Positions 11,630 to 20,144 of a stretch of DNA of 64,000 bases are shown here, one piece after another. The translations under genes were made by a program, and so were the position numbers. This DNA comes from Mesorhizobium sp. 1M-11 (GTDB lineage Bacteria > Pseudomonadota > Alphaproteobacteria > Rhizobiales > Rhizobiaceae). Within the stretch, counting starts at the first letter, position 1. The number at the start of each line of letters is the position of its first letter. The notes below the pieces were generated by a model. The model was given only the letters and a program-made list of their open reading frames with translations, did no database searches and was not told the DNA's origin. Location: contig NZ_LJSD01000029.1 in the NCBI RefSeq assembly GCF_001303895.1, positions 1 to 64,000 of the forward strand. Reading direction: 5' to 3'.

Positions 11630-11962
11630 CTATTCCTCTTCGGGCATATCGGCGACCGCCTGGGCGAGGCGATCGAACGCCGCGTCGAGCGCAGTCTCCC
11701 GTGCGCTCACCCAATCGTTCACCGGCGAAAATGCATCGCGCCGCATGGCGTAGGTGCGGGTGCGGCCGGCCTTGCGCGAAACCACGATGCCGCCTTCTTC
11801 CAGCACCCTCAGATGTTTCACCGCCGATGGCAGGCGCATATTGGCCGGACGCGCCAGTTCTTTCACCGTTGCCGGGCCGCGCGCCAGCTGTTCGATCATG
11901 CCGCGCCGGCCGGGATCGGCCAGCGCCAGGAAGATGCGGTCGAGAGGTTGGGCTTGCTGCAT
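11630..11962 (-). CDS. ArsR family transcriptional regulator
   Basis: Short winged-helix regulator of 110 residues. The HTH reads RGMIEQLARGPATVKELARPANMRLPSAVKHLRVLEEGGIV, followed by a wing with SRKAGRTRTYAMRRD. No metal-binding CxC motif is present, so it is of the ligand- or partner-dependent type. The ATG at 11962 was chosen because the fold begins just after it (LDRIFLALADPGRR). It sits between the GST gene (10 bases upstream) and the SRPBCC gene, and may bind the twin GTTTCC-N6-GGAAAC sites before the operon (inferred). Confidence 0.92.
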   Translation of the reverse strand: MQQAQPLDRIFLALADPGRRGMIEQLARGPATVKELARPANMRLPSAVKHLRVLEEGGIVVSRKAGRTRTYAMRRDAFSPVNDWVSARETALDAAFDRLAQAVADMPEEE

Positions 11963-11972
11963 GGATGAAACC

Positions 11973-12665
11973 TCAGACAAAAGCTGCGCCGCTTGCGAAC
12001 CGCTCCGGCATGGCTTCGCGATAGGGGAACATTGAGAAGAATGGCCGCGCTTCTTCAAGTGTTCTCTTGACCGCTGGCCGAGCCAGCAGGCGTTCGAGAA
12101 AGGCGCGGAGATTGTTCTGATCGGCACCGAACGGATGCACGATCGAGGAAAAGAAAAGGCAGGGCGCCGCGGCGCAGTCGGCGATGGTGAAGTCGTCGCC
12201 AATAGCCCACTCCCTGCCCGCCAGCTGACCGTCGATCATGGCATAGGCCGTATCCAGCGTTTTGCGGGCCTGGGAGACGCCGATCGGATCGTTGCCACCC
12301 TCCGGCCGCAGCCGGTCGGTAACGATCTTCTGCATCGGTTCGCTGATATAGAGATCGAAAAAGCGCTCCCACAAACGAGCATCAAGCCGGGCTTCCGGTT
12401 CCTGCGGCAGCATCGGCCGCTGGCCAGGATAGTGGCGCTGCACATATTCGATGATGATGCTGGTTTCCGGCACCACACGGTTGCGGGCCGCATCGTGCAG
12501 AACCGGAATCTTGCCCACCGGCCATCGCGCCAGATGGTCCGTCGCCGAACCGGGATCCATGAGGTCGACGGTTTCGGCGCGAAAATCCACGCCGTTCTCA
12601 TAGAAGGCGATCAGCACCTTGTGACAGAAGGCGGCGAGTGGGTGCAGGTAGAGAGTCAGCGACAT
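11973..12665 (-). CDS. Glutathione S-transferase family protein
   Basis: Cytosolic GST-fold protein of 230 residues. The thioredoxin-like N-terminal domain starts SLTLYLHPLAAFCHKVLIAF and contains the cis-proline motif GKIPVLHD and the glutathione-binding PETSIIIEYV. The helical C-terminal domain includes WAIGDDFTIADCAAAPCL. It is the first gene of the unit GST-ArsR-SRPBCC. The ATG at 12665 follows GGAAAG; a TTG just before it is unlikely to be used. Two matching palindromes lie immediately upstream. The substrate cannot be told. Confidence 0.92.
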   Translation of the reverse strand: MSLTLYLHPLAAFCHKVLIAFYENGVDFRAETVDLMDPGSATDHLARWPVGKIPVLHDAARNRVVPETSIIIEYVQRHYPGQRPMLPQEPEARLDARLWERFFDLYISEPMQKIVTDRLRPEGGNDPIGVSQARKTLDTAYAMIDGQLAGREWAIGDDFTIADCAAAPCLFFSSIVHPFGADQNNLRAFLERLLARPAVKRTLEEARPFFSMFPYREAMPERFASGAAFV

Positions 12666-12681
12666 CAAGAGCTTTCCGATG

Positions 12682-12699
12682 GTTTCCGTAAATGGAAAC
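12682..12699. promoter_or_regulatory. Operator-like palindrome GTTTCC-N6-GGAAAC (proximal copy)
   Basis: Perfect six-base arms with a six-base spacer, 17 bases upstream of the GST start. It is identical in arms and spacing to the copy at 12731-12748. Such pairs usually bind a dimeric repressor; the ArsR protein of the operon is the first candidate. Confidence 0.6.
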
Positions 12700-12730
12700 T
12701 ATTGGCGGCGAGGGCGAATGGCAATCAAAA

Positions 12731-12748
12731 GTTTCCTCCGAAGGAAAC
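12731..12748. promoter_or_regulatory. Operator-like palindrome GTTTCC-N6-GGAAAC (distal copy)
   Basis: Second copy of the motif, 49 bp centre-to-centre from the first. Here the symmetry extends to ten-base arms (AAAGTTTCCT at 12728-12737 and AGGAAACTTT at 12742-12751). It could also regulate the divergent methyltransferase gene. Confidence 0.6.
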
Positions 12749-12806
12749 TTTCCCTCGCTCGTCCTGACAACCCTTGCCAGCACTCTGTCGCCATCCTCAA
12801 ATGCGA

Positions 12807-12853
12807 CCCAAACTTTGAAGTGCCCAAACTCTGAAGTGCCCAACTCTGAAGTG
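12807..12853 (+). repeat. Three tandem 15-16-bp repeats
   Basis: Units CCCAAACTTTGAAGTG (12807-12822), CCCAAACTCTGAAGTG (12823-12838) and a 15-base version (12839-12853) follow each other directly, 17 bases before the methyltransferase start. They look like a slippage expansion in the 5' leader, or like repeated protein-binding sites. Confidence 0.8.
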
Positions 12854-12870
12854 AAAGTGCCGCCAAAGAG

Positions 12871-13380
12871 ATGAATATCCCTGAACGGCTTGCCTGGACG
12901 ATCGACCGGCTCGGTATCGCGGGTAGCGAGACCATCCTCGAAATCGGTGGAGGGCGCGGCATCGCCGCCGCGCTCGTGCTGTCAAAACTGACAACCGGCA
13001 GGCTGGTCGGCATCGACCGCTCCGCCACGGCGATCGCGGCCGCACGCACGCTCAACGCGGTTGATGAGCGCATCGGCAAGCTGCGCCTGGTTCAGACCGC
13101 CATCGACAATTTCGATGCCGGCACCGACCGCTTCGACATCGTCTTCGCCATCAATGTGAACCTGTTCTGGATCGACGCCGACGCAGCACTTGCAACCATT
13201 CGCGCTTCACTCAAGACAGACGGCAGGCTTGTTTTGACCTATGAGCCGCCATCGGCGGACCAGATCGAATCGATAGTCGCCGAGCTCCGCATCAACCTCG
13301 AGGCGGCTGGCTGGCAGGTGACAGCAACCGACAGGGCGGAACATGCTCCGCTTGTGCTGGTATCAGCCCAGTTGCCCTGA
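12871..13380 (+). CDS. Class I SAM-dependent methyltransferase
   Basis: Small Rossmann-fold methyltransferase of 169 residues. Motif I is ETILEIGGGRGIAAALVLSKL (residues about 20-40), followed by the acidic strand end GRLVGIDRSATAI and motif IV FDIVFAINVNLFW. It is little more than the catalytic core and lacks an obvious substrate domain. It is transcribed away from the GST operon, with three tandem repeats in its leader, and ends seven bases before the convergent GNAT gene. The methyl acceptor is unknown. Confidence 0.85.
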   Translation: MNIPERLAWTIDRLGIAGSETILEIGGGRGIAAALVLSKLTTGRLVGIDRSATAIAAARTLNAVDERIGKLRLVQTAIDNFDAGTDRFDIVFAINVNLFWIDADAALATIRASLKTDGRLVLTYEPPSADQIESIVAELRINLEAAGWQVTATDRAEHAPLVLVSAQLP

Positions 13381-13387
13381 CAGCCCC

Positions 13388-13906
13388 TCACAACGGCCTG
13401 ATCAGCCGATGCAGCACGTGGTTTTTCGAGCCGATGTCTCGCGGTTCGAAAGTTTTCTCCAGCACAAAACCCTCGCGCTCCCAGAATCTGCGTCCCCGCG
13501 CATTCTCATCAAGCACGGCAACGAGCATCCGCTCGCAATGCCGCGCTTGAGCCTCGCGGACAAGATGATCCAGGAAACGTCGGCCGACGCCTTGCCCCCG
13601 CCTGCCGGGGTCAACGAGTAGCAGCCCGATATATGCGTCAGACGTTTCGGGAAAACCGAATGCCATGTCGGCTATGCCTATGATGCTCGCAGCTCCGTCA
13701 AGGCACGCCACCTTGAGAGAACTGACCGGGTCGCAACCCGGAGGACACTCTTCGAAGAAGCCTTGAACGCTCGCCGCATCGGGAAGATGACCGCGCTCCA
13801 TCAATGCGTAGTCGCCAGCCCGCTCGTAGAATGCCGCTACGGCTCCACTGTGCTGGTTTCGGTTGAGCGGAAGGAAATCGGGGGCGCTGCCGTCGGCTTC
13901 ACGCAT
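13388..13906 (-). CDS. GNAT family N-acetyltransferase
   Basis: Acetyl-CoA-dependent acyltransferase of 172 residues with the GNAT fold. Motif A is YIGLLLVDPGRRGQGVGRRFLDHLVREAQ, containing the pyrophosphate-binding RRGQGVG, and motif B follows around ARGRRFWEREGFVLEKTFE. It starts nine bases after the priA stop on the same strand, with GAGG as ribosome-binding site, so it is probably co-transcribed with priA. The acceptor is not predictable from the sequence. Confidence 0.9.
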   Translation of the reverse strand: MREADGSAPDFLPLNRNQHSGAVAAFYERAGDYALMERGHLPDAASVQGFFEECPPGCDPVSSLKVACLDGAASIIGIADMAFGFPETSDAYIGLLLVDPGRRGQGVGRRFLDHLVREAQARHCERMLVAVLDENARGRRFWEREGFVLEKTFEPRDIGSKNHVLHRLIRPL

Positions 13907-13915
13907 GGAAGAACC

Positions 13916-16099
13916 TCACAGGAAGCTCTGCGGATCGATATCGACGCTCACCCGCACCGATCCGCGCAGCTTCGGTCCATCCGCCAGCATACCCCGCACG
14001 AAGCCCTGCATGTCGGAGCGGCGCTCGCCGTGGATCAACAGGCGGAAACGGTGGCGGCCGCCAAGCAGCGCCAATGGCGCTTCCGCAGGCCCCAGCACGA
14101 AAATATCCGATGCCTCTGGCGCCGCACGACGCAAGGCCCGCGCATGCGCTTCCGCTTCCTGGCGCGTCATGGCGCTGACGATGATGCCGGCGAGCCGTCC
14201 GAACGGCGGCAGTGCCGCACGCTCGCGCTCGGCGATCTCGCGCTCGTAGAAGGCCGCCGCATCCCCCGATACGATCGCCCGCATGACCGGATGATCCGGC
14301 TGGTAGGTCTGCAGCAAACCAAGGCTTTTCTTGCCTGTGCGTCCGGCACGGCCCGTCACCTGCGACAGAAGCTGGAAGGTGCGCTCCGCTGCGCGCGGAT
14401 CGCCATTGGCAAGACCGAGGTCGGCATCGACGATGCCGACCAGCGTCATGTTGGGGAAATTGTGGCCCTTGGCGACAAGCTGCGTGCCGATGACGATATC
14501 GGCCTCACCCTTGGCGATGGCCTCCAACTCCAGCCTGAGTCGCCGTACCCCGCCGACGAGGTCGGACGAAAGCACGATGGTGCGCGCATCCGGGAAAGTG
14601 GCGACCACCTCCTCTGCGATGCGCTCCACGCCCGGCCCGCACGCCACCAGGTGATCGAGCGTGCCGCATTCCGGGCAGGCGTCCGGCCGTCTCTCATTGT
14701 GGCCGCAATGGTGGCAGACGAGTTGCCCGCGAAAGCGGTGCTCGACCAGCCATGCCGAGCAGACCGGACAGCCGAAACGGTGGCCACAGGATCGACACAG
14801 CGTCAGCGGCGCGTAGCCGCGCCGGTTGAGGAACAACAGCGACTGCTCCTCCCTTGCAAGGGTCTTGGTCATCTCCTCGACAAGCAGCGGCGACAGGAAG
14901 CTGCCACGCGCTGGCGGCGCACGCCGCATGTCGATCGAGCGCAAGGTAGGCAATGCGGCTTCGGCGAAACGTGCGGGCAGATCGACGCGGGCATAGCGCC
15001 CCTGATTGGCATTGACCTGGCTTTCGACAGAGGGGGTGGCCGAAGCGAGCACAATCGGGAAGGAACCGATGTGGCCGCGCACCACCGCCATATCGCGGGC
15101 ATTGTAGAAGACACGGTCCTCCTGCTTGTAGGCAGGGTCGTGCTCCTCGTCGACGACGATGAGGCCGAGCTCCTTGAATGGCAGGAACAGCGCCGATCGC
15201 GCGCCTGCCACCACCCGCACGGTGCCTTCCGCCACCTGCCGCCACACGCGCTCCCGCATCTTCGGTGCGAGGTCGGAATGCCATTCCGCCGGCTTGGCGC
15301 CGAAACGCGATTGGAACCGTTCGAGGAAAGCATGGGTGAGCGCGATTTCCGGCAACAGGATCAGCACCTGCTTGCCTCGGTCGAGCGCCGCCGCCACCGC
15401 TTCGAAATAAACTTCCGTCTTGCCCGATCCGGTGACGCCATCGAGCAGTGTGACCCCGAAAGCCCCGGCGGAGGCACCGGCACGTAAAATCTCGGCCGCC
15501 GCCGCCTGGTCCTGTGTCAATTCGGGCTGCGCATAGGTTGGATCGGGCGCGGCCACGACGGGGCGAGGCGGGATCATCACCGTCTCGAACACACCCTGTG
15601 TCTTCAATCCATCAATGACGGTCGAGGAGACGCCCGCCGCGTGCGCCAGACCCGAGCGCGTCCAGGCCAAGCCACCATCGGCGGTTTCCAGCACGCGCGA
15701 CCTGGCGCCGGTCATCCGGTCGGGGATCATGGCGGTGCGCTGCAGTCCTTCGATCCACGGTTCCGGGTCGAAAGCCTCGGGCGCACGCAGCAGCATGCGC
15801 GCGACGAGGCCGGGCGGGGTCAGCGTGTATTGCGCGATCCAGTCGACGAAACGGCGCATGGCGTGATCGATCGGCGGACAATCGAAGACGTGCTCGATGG
15901 GTCTCAGCTTCCTGGCCTCGACATGTTCGACTGCACCATCCCACACGACGCCCGCCACCAACCTGGGGCCGAGGGGCACGCGCACGATGGAACCCGGCAC
16001 CACACGCATGCGTTCCGGCACTGCGTAGGTGTAGGCTCGTTCGGCCGGCATTGGCACCAGAACCGGCGCGGCGTTCTTGAAGGGCGAATCTTCTTTCAT
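13916..16099 (-). CDS. priA: Primosomal protein N' (replication restart helicase)
   Basis: Superfamily 2 DNA helicase of 727 residues that recognises stalled forks and reloads the replisome. The N-terminal DNA-binding domain begins PVLVPMPAERAYTYAVPE. The Walker A motif is DGVTGSGKTEVYFEA and the Walker B is IVVDEEHDPAYKQED. The Zn-binding insert has eight cysteines in CxxC pairs (CRSCGHRFGCPVCSAW, then CHHCG and CPECG). The helicase C motifs include GTQLVAKGHNFP and VTGRAGRTGK. In many rhizobia priA is close to atpH; here a block of accessory genes lies between them. It is divergent from the aldolase gene at 16190. Confidence 0.97.
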   Translation of the reverse strand: MKEDSPFKNAAPVLVPMPAERAYTYAVPERMRVVPGSIVRVPLGPRLVAGVVWDGAVEHVEARKLRPIEHVFDCPPIDHAMRRFVDWIAQYTLTPPGLVARMLLRAPEAFDPEPWIEGLQRTAMIPDRMTGARSRVLETADGGLAWTRSGLAHAAGVSSTVIDGLKTQGVFETVMIPPRPVVAAPDPTYAQPELTQDQAAAAEILRAGASAGAFGVTLLDGVTGSGKTEVYFEAVAAALDRGKQVLILLPEIALTHAFLERFQSRFGAKPAEWHSDLAPKMRERVWRQVAEGTVRVVAGARSALFLPFKELGLIVVDEEHDPAYKQEDRVFYNARDMAVVRGHIGSFPIVLASATPSVESQVNANQGRYARVDLPARFAEAALPTLRSIDMRRAPPARGSFLSPLLVEEMTKTLAREEQSLLFLNRRGYAPLTLCRSCGHRFGCPVCSAWLVEHRFRGQLVCHHCGHNERRPDACPECGTLDHLVACGPGVERIAEEVVATFPDARTIVLSSDLVGGVRRLRLELEAIAKGEADIVIGTQLVAKGHNFPNMTLVGIVDADLGLANGDPRAAERTFQLLSQVTGRAGRTGKKSLGLLQTYQPDHPVMRAIVSGDAAAFYEREIAERERAALPPFGRLAGIIVSAMTRQEAEAHARALRRAAPEASDIFVLGPAEAPLALLGGRHRFRLLIHGERRSDMQGFVRGMLADGPKLRGSVRVSVDIDPQSFL

Positions 16100-16189
16100 G
16101 ACGCGTGACCTTGCCCCGACTTTGGTCTAGAGCAAAGGGCGACGCCGAGCCCCCGGCAAACAGCCCCGTTCCCTCCCAAGGAGACCACC

Positions 16190-16843
16190 ATGAAATTCTT
16201 CGTCGACACCGCTGATGTGAAGGAAATCCAGGAACTCAACGAACTCGGTCTGCTCGACGGAGTCACCACCAATCCGTCGCTGATCCTCAAATCCGGCGGC
16301 AAGATCGACGAAGTCACGAAGCAAATCTGCGACATCGTCGAAGGCCCGGTCTCGGCCGAGGTCACCGCCACCGATTTTGATGGCATGATGAAGGAAGCCA
16401 AGGCGCTGGCCAAGATCGCCGACAATGTCTGCATCAAGGTGCCCCTCACGCTCGACGGTCTCAAGGCCTGCCGTGCCATCCGCGCCGAAGGCCGCATGGT
16501 CAACGTCACGCTCTGCTTCTCAGCCAACCAGGCGCTGCTCGCGGCCAAGGCCGGCGCCACCTTCATCTCGCCCTTCATCGGCCGCCTCGACGACATGGGC
16601 TTCGACGGCATGGAAGTGATCGCCGAGATCCGCCAGGTCTATGACAATTACGGCTTCGACACTGAAATCCTCGCCGCTTCGATCCGCACTCCGGATCACG
16701 TCAAGCGCGCCGCGCTGATCGGCGCCGACGTCGCCACCATCCCGCCGGCCACGCTCAAGGCGCTGGTCAAGCACCCGCTCACCGACAAGGGCCTCGAGCA
16801 GTTCCTCGCCGATTGGGCCAAAACTGGCCAAAAGATCGGCTGA
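16190..16843 (+). CDS. fsa: Transaldolase/fructose-6-phosphate aldolase family protein
   Basis: TIM-barrel class I aldolase of 217 residues, the short form of transaldolase. Members either transfer dihydroxyacetone units in the pentose phosphate pathway or cleave fructose 6-phosphate. The Schiff-base lysine is Lys83 (CIKVPLT). Other signatures are [37 protein letters not shown] and SPFIGRLDD. The start has AAGGAG in front. It is divergent from priA and followed by a clear terminator. The sequence alone does not decide between transaldolase and fructose-6-phosphate aldolase; rhizobia without a separate long transaldolase probably use it in the pentose phosphate pathway. Confidence 0.93.
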   Translation: MKFFVDTADVKEIQELNELGLLDGVTTNPSLILKSGGKIDEVTKQICDIVEGPVSAEVTATDFDGMMKEAKALAKIADNVCIKVPLTLDGLKACRAIRAEGRMVNVTLCFSANQALLAAKAGATFISPFIGRLDDMGFDGMEVIAEIRQVYDNYGFDTEILAASIRTPDHVKRAALIGADVATIPPATLKALVKHPLTDKGLEQFLADWAKTGQKIG

Positions 16844-16872
16844 TTTTTCGAACTGGTTTCACATTTGATGGA

Positions 16873-16907
16873 AAGAACCGGTGCCTTCGCAGCGCCGGTT
16901 CTTTTTT
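16873..16907 (+). terminator. Rho-independent terminator after the aldolase gene
   Basis: A 12-bp stem with one mismatch (AAGAACCGGTGC with GCGCCGGTTCTT) and a 7-base loop is followed by a T-run. It starts 29 bases after the aldolase stop. Confidence 0.85.
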
Positions 16908-16919
16908 GTCCGGCACGGT

Positions 16920-17357
16920 TCAAGCGAATGGCGGCAGCCGGCGCTTCACCGGCTGGGCCTTGACGATGGCGCTGCTGGTCTCGGCCTTGTCGGTGATCTT
17001 GTCGAGGATGCGGTCAAGATCGCTGATCGAGCGGATATGCAGCCGCCCGATGAAACAATCGTCGCCGGTGACCTTGTCGCATTCGGTGAATTCGGGGATT
17101 TCCTCGACCAGTTTCTGCACCTGGTGCAGCCTGCCCGGCAGCGGCTTGATGCGCACGATCGCCTGCAGCGTATAGCCGAGCGCCGCAGGATCGACATCCA
17201 CCGTGAACGCACGGATCACGCCGCGCTCCTCCAGCCGCCGCAATCGCTCCGACGTGCTCGGCGACGACAGGTTCACACGAGCCGCCAGCTCCTTCAGCGA
17301 GATACGCGCATCGTCGACGAGGATTTCGACGATACGCCGGTCGAGATCGTCCAACAT
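16920..17357 (-). CDS. Lrp/AsnC family transcriptional regulator
   Basis: Regulator of 145 residues with an N-terminal HTH (LDRRIVEILVDDARISLKELAARVNLSSPSTSERLRRLEERGVI) and a C-terminal RAM/AsnC ligand-binding domain (PEFTECDKVTGDDCFIGRLHIRSISDLDRILDKI). Lrp proteins assemble as octamers and sense amino acids. It is divergent from the EamA transporter at 17489, with an inverted repeat between them, so the transporter is its likely target (inferred). Confidence 0.93.
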   Translation of the reverse strand: MLDDLDRRIVEILVDDARISLKELAARVNLSSPSTSERLRRLEERGVIRAFTVDVDPAALGYTLQAIVRIKPLPGRLHQVQKLVEEIPEFTECDKVTGDDCFIGRLHIRSISDLDRILDKITDKAETSSAIVKAQPVKRRLPPFA

Positions 17358-17368
17358 CGTTCATCCTT

Positions 17369-17390
17369 AGGTTTCAAACATAAGAAACCT
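17369..17390. promoter_or_regulatory. Inverted repeat in the Lrp/EamA divergent region
   Basis: AGGTTTC (17369-17375) and GAAACCT (17384-17390) are perfect arms around an AT-rich 8-base spacer, 12 bases in front of the lrp start. An AT-rich centre is typical of Lrp-family sites. It probably serves autoregulation and control of the transporter. Confidence 0.5.
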
Positions 17391-17488
17391 TACAAGATTA
17401 GGATCGATCCGGCAAACACCTTCCATGATGCATATATTCCGGACTTTTGGGAGCGTACAAACGATCGGAACAAAAGGAAGGTCGCATC

Positions 17489-18388
17489 ATGTCGGACAAC
17501 GCGCGTGGGACGGTCGAAATGACCGCAGCAATGGTGATCTCGGGAACGATCGGCGTATTTGTCGTATTGTCCGGACAGCCGGTGATGGATGTGGTCTTCT
17601 GGCGCTGCGCCTTCGGCGCTGTCACGCTGCTGATCGTCTGCGGCGCGCTCGGCCTGTTCAGGCGAGACGTGATTTCGCGCCAGCAGATCGCTTATGCGAT
17701 CATCGGGGGCATCGCCATCGTCTCAAACTGGCTGTTGCTCTTCGCCGCCTTCCCGCGAGCCTCGATCTCGATCGCCACGGCCGTCTACAACACCCAGCCC
17801 TTCATGCTGGTGGCACTGGGCGCGCTGTTGTTCAGCGAACGCCTGACGCTCGCCAAACTCATGTGGCTGGCGATTGCCTTCGCCGGCATGCTGCTGATCG
17901 TGCAGGCCAAGCCGGACGCCGCGCATACCGGGTCGAACTATCTCGTCGGCATCCTGCTGGCGCTCGGCGCGGCGTTCTTCTACGCGATTGCCGCGATAGT
18001 CGCCAAGAAGCTCAAAGGCGTGCCGCCGCATCTGATTGCGCTCATCCAGGTCACGGTCGGCATCCTGATGCTGATACCCTTCGCCAACCTGACGAACTTG
18101 CCGGCGGACGCTCGCACATGGGCCTTGCTCGCCGCAGTCGGCATCGTCCACACCGGCTTGATGTACATCCTGCTCTATGGCGCGATCCAGAAACTGCCGA
18201 CCAATCTCGTCGGCGCGCTGTCTTTCATTTATCCGGTCGTCGCCATCATTGCCGACTTCGTGGTCTTCGGGCAGCGCCTGCATCCGCTGCAACTGGTGGG
18301 CGCCGCTGCTATCTTGGTCGCCGCGGCCGGCATGACGCTCGGCTGGAGCCTGATCAAGCCACGCAGCAGTCTTCCGGTCACCCGGTAG
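17489..18388 (+). CDS. EamA family (DMT) transporter
   Basis: Inner-membrane transporter of 299 residues with the ten-helix, two-repeat EamA architecture. Repeat 1 covers about residues 8-140 (AMVISGTIGVFVVLSG, FWRCAFGAVTLLIVCGALGLF, LVALGALLFSERLTLAKLMW) and repeat 2 about 150-290 (ILLALGAAFFYAIAAIVAKKL, ALSFIYPVVAIIADFVVFGQRL). Relatives export amino acids or other metabolites. The ATG at 17489 was chosen for the AAGGAAGG in front. It is divergent from an Lrp-type regulator, which suggests control by an amino acid. Confidence 0.92.
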   Translation: MSDNARGTVEMTAAMVISGTIGVFVVLSGQPVMDVVFWRCAFGAVTLLIVCGALGLFRRDVISRQQIAYAIIGGIAIVSNWLLLFAAFPRASISIATAVYNTQPFMLVALGALLFSERLTLAKLMWLAIAFAGMLLIVQAKPDAAHTGSNYLVGILLALGAAFFYAIAAIVAKKLKGVPPHLIALIQVTVGILMLIPFANLTNLPADARTWALLAAVGIVHTGLMYILLYGAIQKLPTNLVGALSFIYPVVAIIADFVVFGQRLHPLQLVGAAAILVAAAGMTLGWSLIKPRSSLPVTR

Positions 18389-18405
18389 GTCTTGAATCCG
18401 AGCTT

Positions 18406-19533
18406 TCAGTCCTGCTCCGGCATCTGGCCGGTAAGCCTGAGGCCTTTAATTGTCGTCGCTCCGTCCGGCCGCACCACGGTGAGCGCTCGCGCGCCGGTGC
18501 GGTCGGCGATCAGATCCGCCAATTCGCGTGAATGCGTGACCACCCAGAGCTGCGTTCGCTCCGCGGCCTTTGCGATCATGTCGGCCAACGCCGGCAGCAT
18601 GCGCGGGTGCAGGCTGGCTTCCGGCTCGTTGAGGGCTATCAGCCCCGGCAAGCGATAGGACATCAGCCCTCCCGCCAGCGCCAGGAAGCGTATCTGCCCA
18701 TCCGAGAGTTCCTGCGGCCGGAACAGCCGCTGCGGAAAATCCGGCAGCCGCAATCCGAATGTGGCGGCCTCGCCCGGCTCCGGCACTTCGAGTTTCGCTC
18801 CCAGGGCATCGGCCAGCGCGAGGTCGAGATCGACCGTATCCTGCCTGATATGGGCGAGCGTTGCGAACACGGCGGCAAGATTGCCGCCGTCCTCGTCCAG
18901 CAGCGTCGAGGTGATTGCAAGCGACGGCTTCCTGACGGGCGAATCGGCGTCGGTGCGAAAACCGTGATAGAAGCGCCAGCTCGAGACGGCGGCCCGCAGA
19001 TCCCCCACCTCCGGATAGCGGCCAGAGGCACCGAGCACTGCCAGCGCCGTCTCCGAATTGAGCAGCCCTGCAGGGTGTTCGACACGCCGGCCATCGCCGT
19101 CACGGCCATGGGCCGCAGGTCCCTTGCGACTCCTCATCTCCACCGGGCGGCGTCCGGCCTCGACCGTCAGGGCCTCTTCCTTGACGTGGGGTTCGAAGGC
19201 AAATCCCGCCGAAGCGGGTGGCGGCAGGCCAATCTCCACCCGATAGGAAAATCGCGCCGCCATCTCATCATCCTCGACATCCGCCTGCAGGACGACACGC
19301 GCTGGCTGCCCCAGGCGGCGCGCGCCGGACCATAGCGCCGACTGCATGCCGCCTTCGCCGGCAATGGCGCGGGCCAGGGTCCCCTCGCCTGCTGCCTTGA
19401 TCAGTTGGAGTGCTCGGTAAAGATTGGATTTTCCGACGCCATTCTCACCAACGAACAGCCCGATCTGGCCGAGTTCGAGCCGGATCGATTTGAGTGATCG
19501 GTACCCTTCAGCGACAAGCCCGGTCAGACGCAT
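18406..19533 (-). CDS. AAA family ATPase (RecF/OLD-like, ABC-type head)
   Basis: Protein of 375 residues of the ABC-type ATPase class seen in RecF, SMC and OLD proteins, but with no long coiled coil. It begins MRLTGLVAEGYRSLKSIRLELG, the P-loop is GLFVGENGVGKSNLYRAL (about residues 25-42), the signature is QELSDGQIRFLALAGGL, and the Walker B region reads LIALNEPEASLHPRML. Asn replaces the usual Asp before the Glu, which I believe is common in this small subfamily. The H-loop is WVVTHSRELAD. No nuclease domain is visible. It follows lptE after 35 bases and is convergent with the EamA gene. Role unknown. Confidence 0.85.
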   Translation of the reverse strand: MRLTGLVAEGYRSLKSIRLELGQIGLFVGENGVGKSNLYRALQLIKAAGEGTLARAIAGEGGMQSALWSGARRLGQPARVVLQADVEDDEMAARFSYRVEIGLPPPASAGFAFEPHVKEEALTVEAGRRPVEMRSRKGPAAHGRDGDGRRVEHPAGLLNSETALAVLGASGRYPEVGDLRAAVSSWRFYHGFRTDADSPVRKPSLAITSTLLDEDGGNLAAVFATLAHIRQDTVDLDLALADALGAKLEVPEPGEAATFGLRLPDFPQRLFRPQELSDGQIRFLALAGGLMSYRLPGLIALNEPEASLHPRMLPALADMIAKAAERTQLWVVTHSRELADLIADRTGARALTVVRPDGATTIKGLRLTGQMPEQD

Positions 19534-19568
19534 GGTTTCATTGCCTGTCAGCGCATCGCTGACGCCGG

Positions 19569-20144
19569 CTACCTGGCGCCGGGTTTGGCAAGATCCTGCG
19601 CCAGCGCCAGATGCAGCAGTTCAGCCAGTTCGCGCGCCGCACGATTCTCGGCATCGAGCTGCGCGCGATAAGACGCGAATTCCTGGCCTGGCTTGTCAAA
19701 GGACGAGGAGATCGAGCGTTGCCCGTTGGAGACCGCCTTGCCGGTCTTCGCGTCGGTCAGCGTGTAGGCTGCCGTCATGATTACGGTACCTGCAGTCGGC
19801 TGGTCCTGGTCCTTGGCAACCTGGATCGTTGCCGTGGAGATCACCGATTCCGTGACATTGAGCGTCAGCGAATAGACGGGCGCGGTCGGACGCTCGCCCC
19901 CTCCTGTCAGCGCAAAGATCAGGTTGTTGCGAACCTGCTGGGCATAGCGCGACGACACCGGCTTCACGGCGATCGAAGCAAGCTCCTCACGCGCAGTCGC
20001 CGTCGAACCCGTCGAGAGCGGCTGGTTCGAATAGAGTGGCCGCACCTGACATGCCGAAACCAGCGCCATGCCGGCCAATAGGCCAAGAAGCGCAGCGCGG
20101 CGCGCGAATGGAGCCGCTGTCTTACGAGTGTCAGGCAACGACAT
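19569..20144 (-). CDS. lptE: LPS assembly lipoprotein LptE
   Basis: Outer-membrane lipoprotein of 191 residues that plugs the LptD barrel and helps deliver lipopolysaccharide to the cell surface. A signal peptide ([16 protein letters not shown]) ends in a lipobox with the modified cysteine at residue 32, followed by QVRPLYS. The mature part has the LptE pattern ([57 protein letters not shown]). The start overlaps the leuS stop by 14 bases, the usual alphaproteobacterial leuS-lptE arrangement. Confidence 0.93.
   Translation of the reverse strand: MSLPDTRKTAAPFARRAALLGLLAGMALVSACQVRPLYSNQPLSTGSTATAREELASIAVKPVSSRYAQQVRNNLIFALTGGGERPTAPVYSLTLNVTESVISTATIQVAKDQDQPTAGTVIMTAAYTLTDAKTGKAVSNGQRSISSSFDKPGQEFASYRAQLDAENRAARELAELLHLALAQDLAKPGAR

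Noticed and set aside
14639..14790. Clustered CxxC motifs on the minus strand as a separate zinc-finger protein
   Set aside because: They are the internal zinc-binding insert of PriA, in frame and at the expected position.
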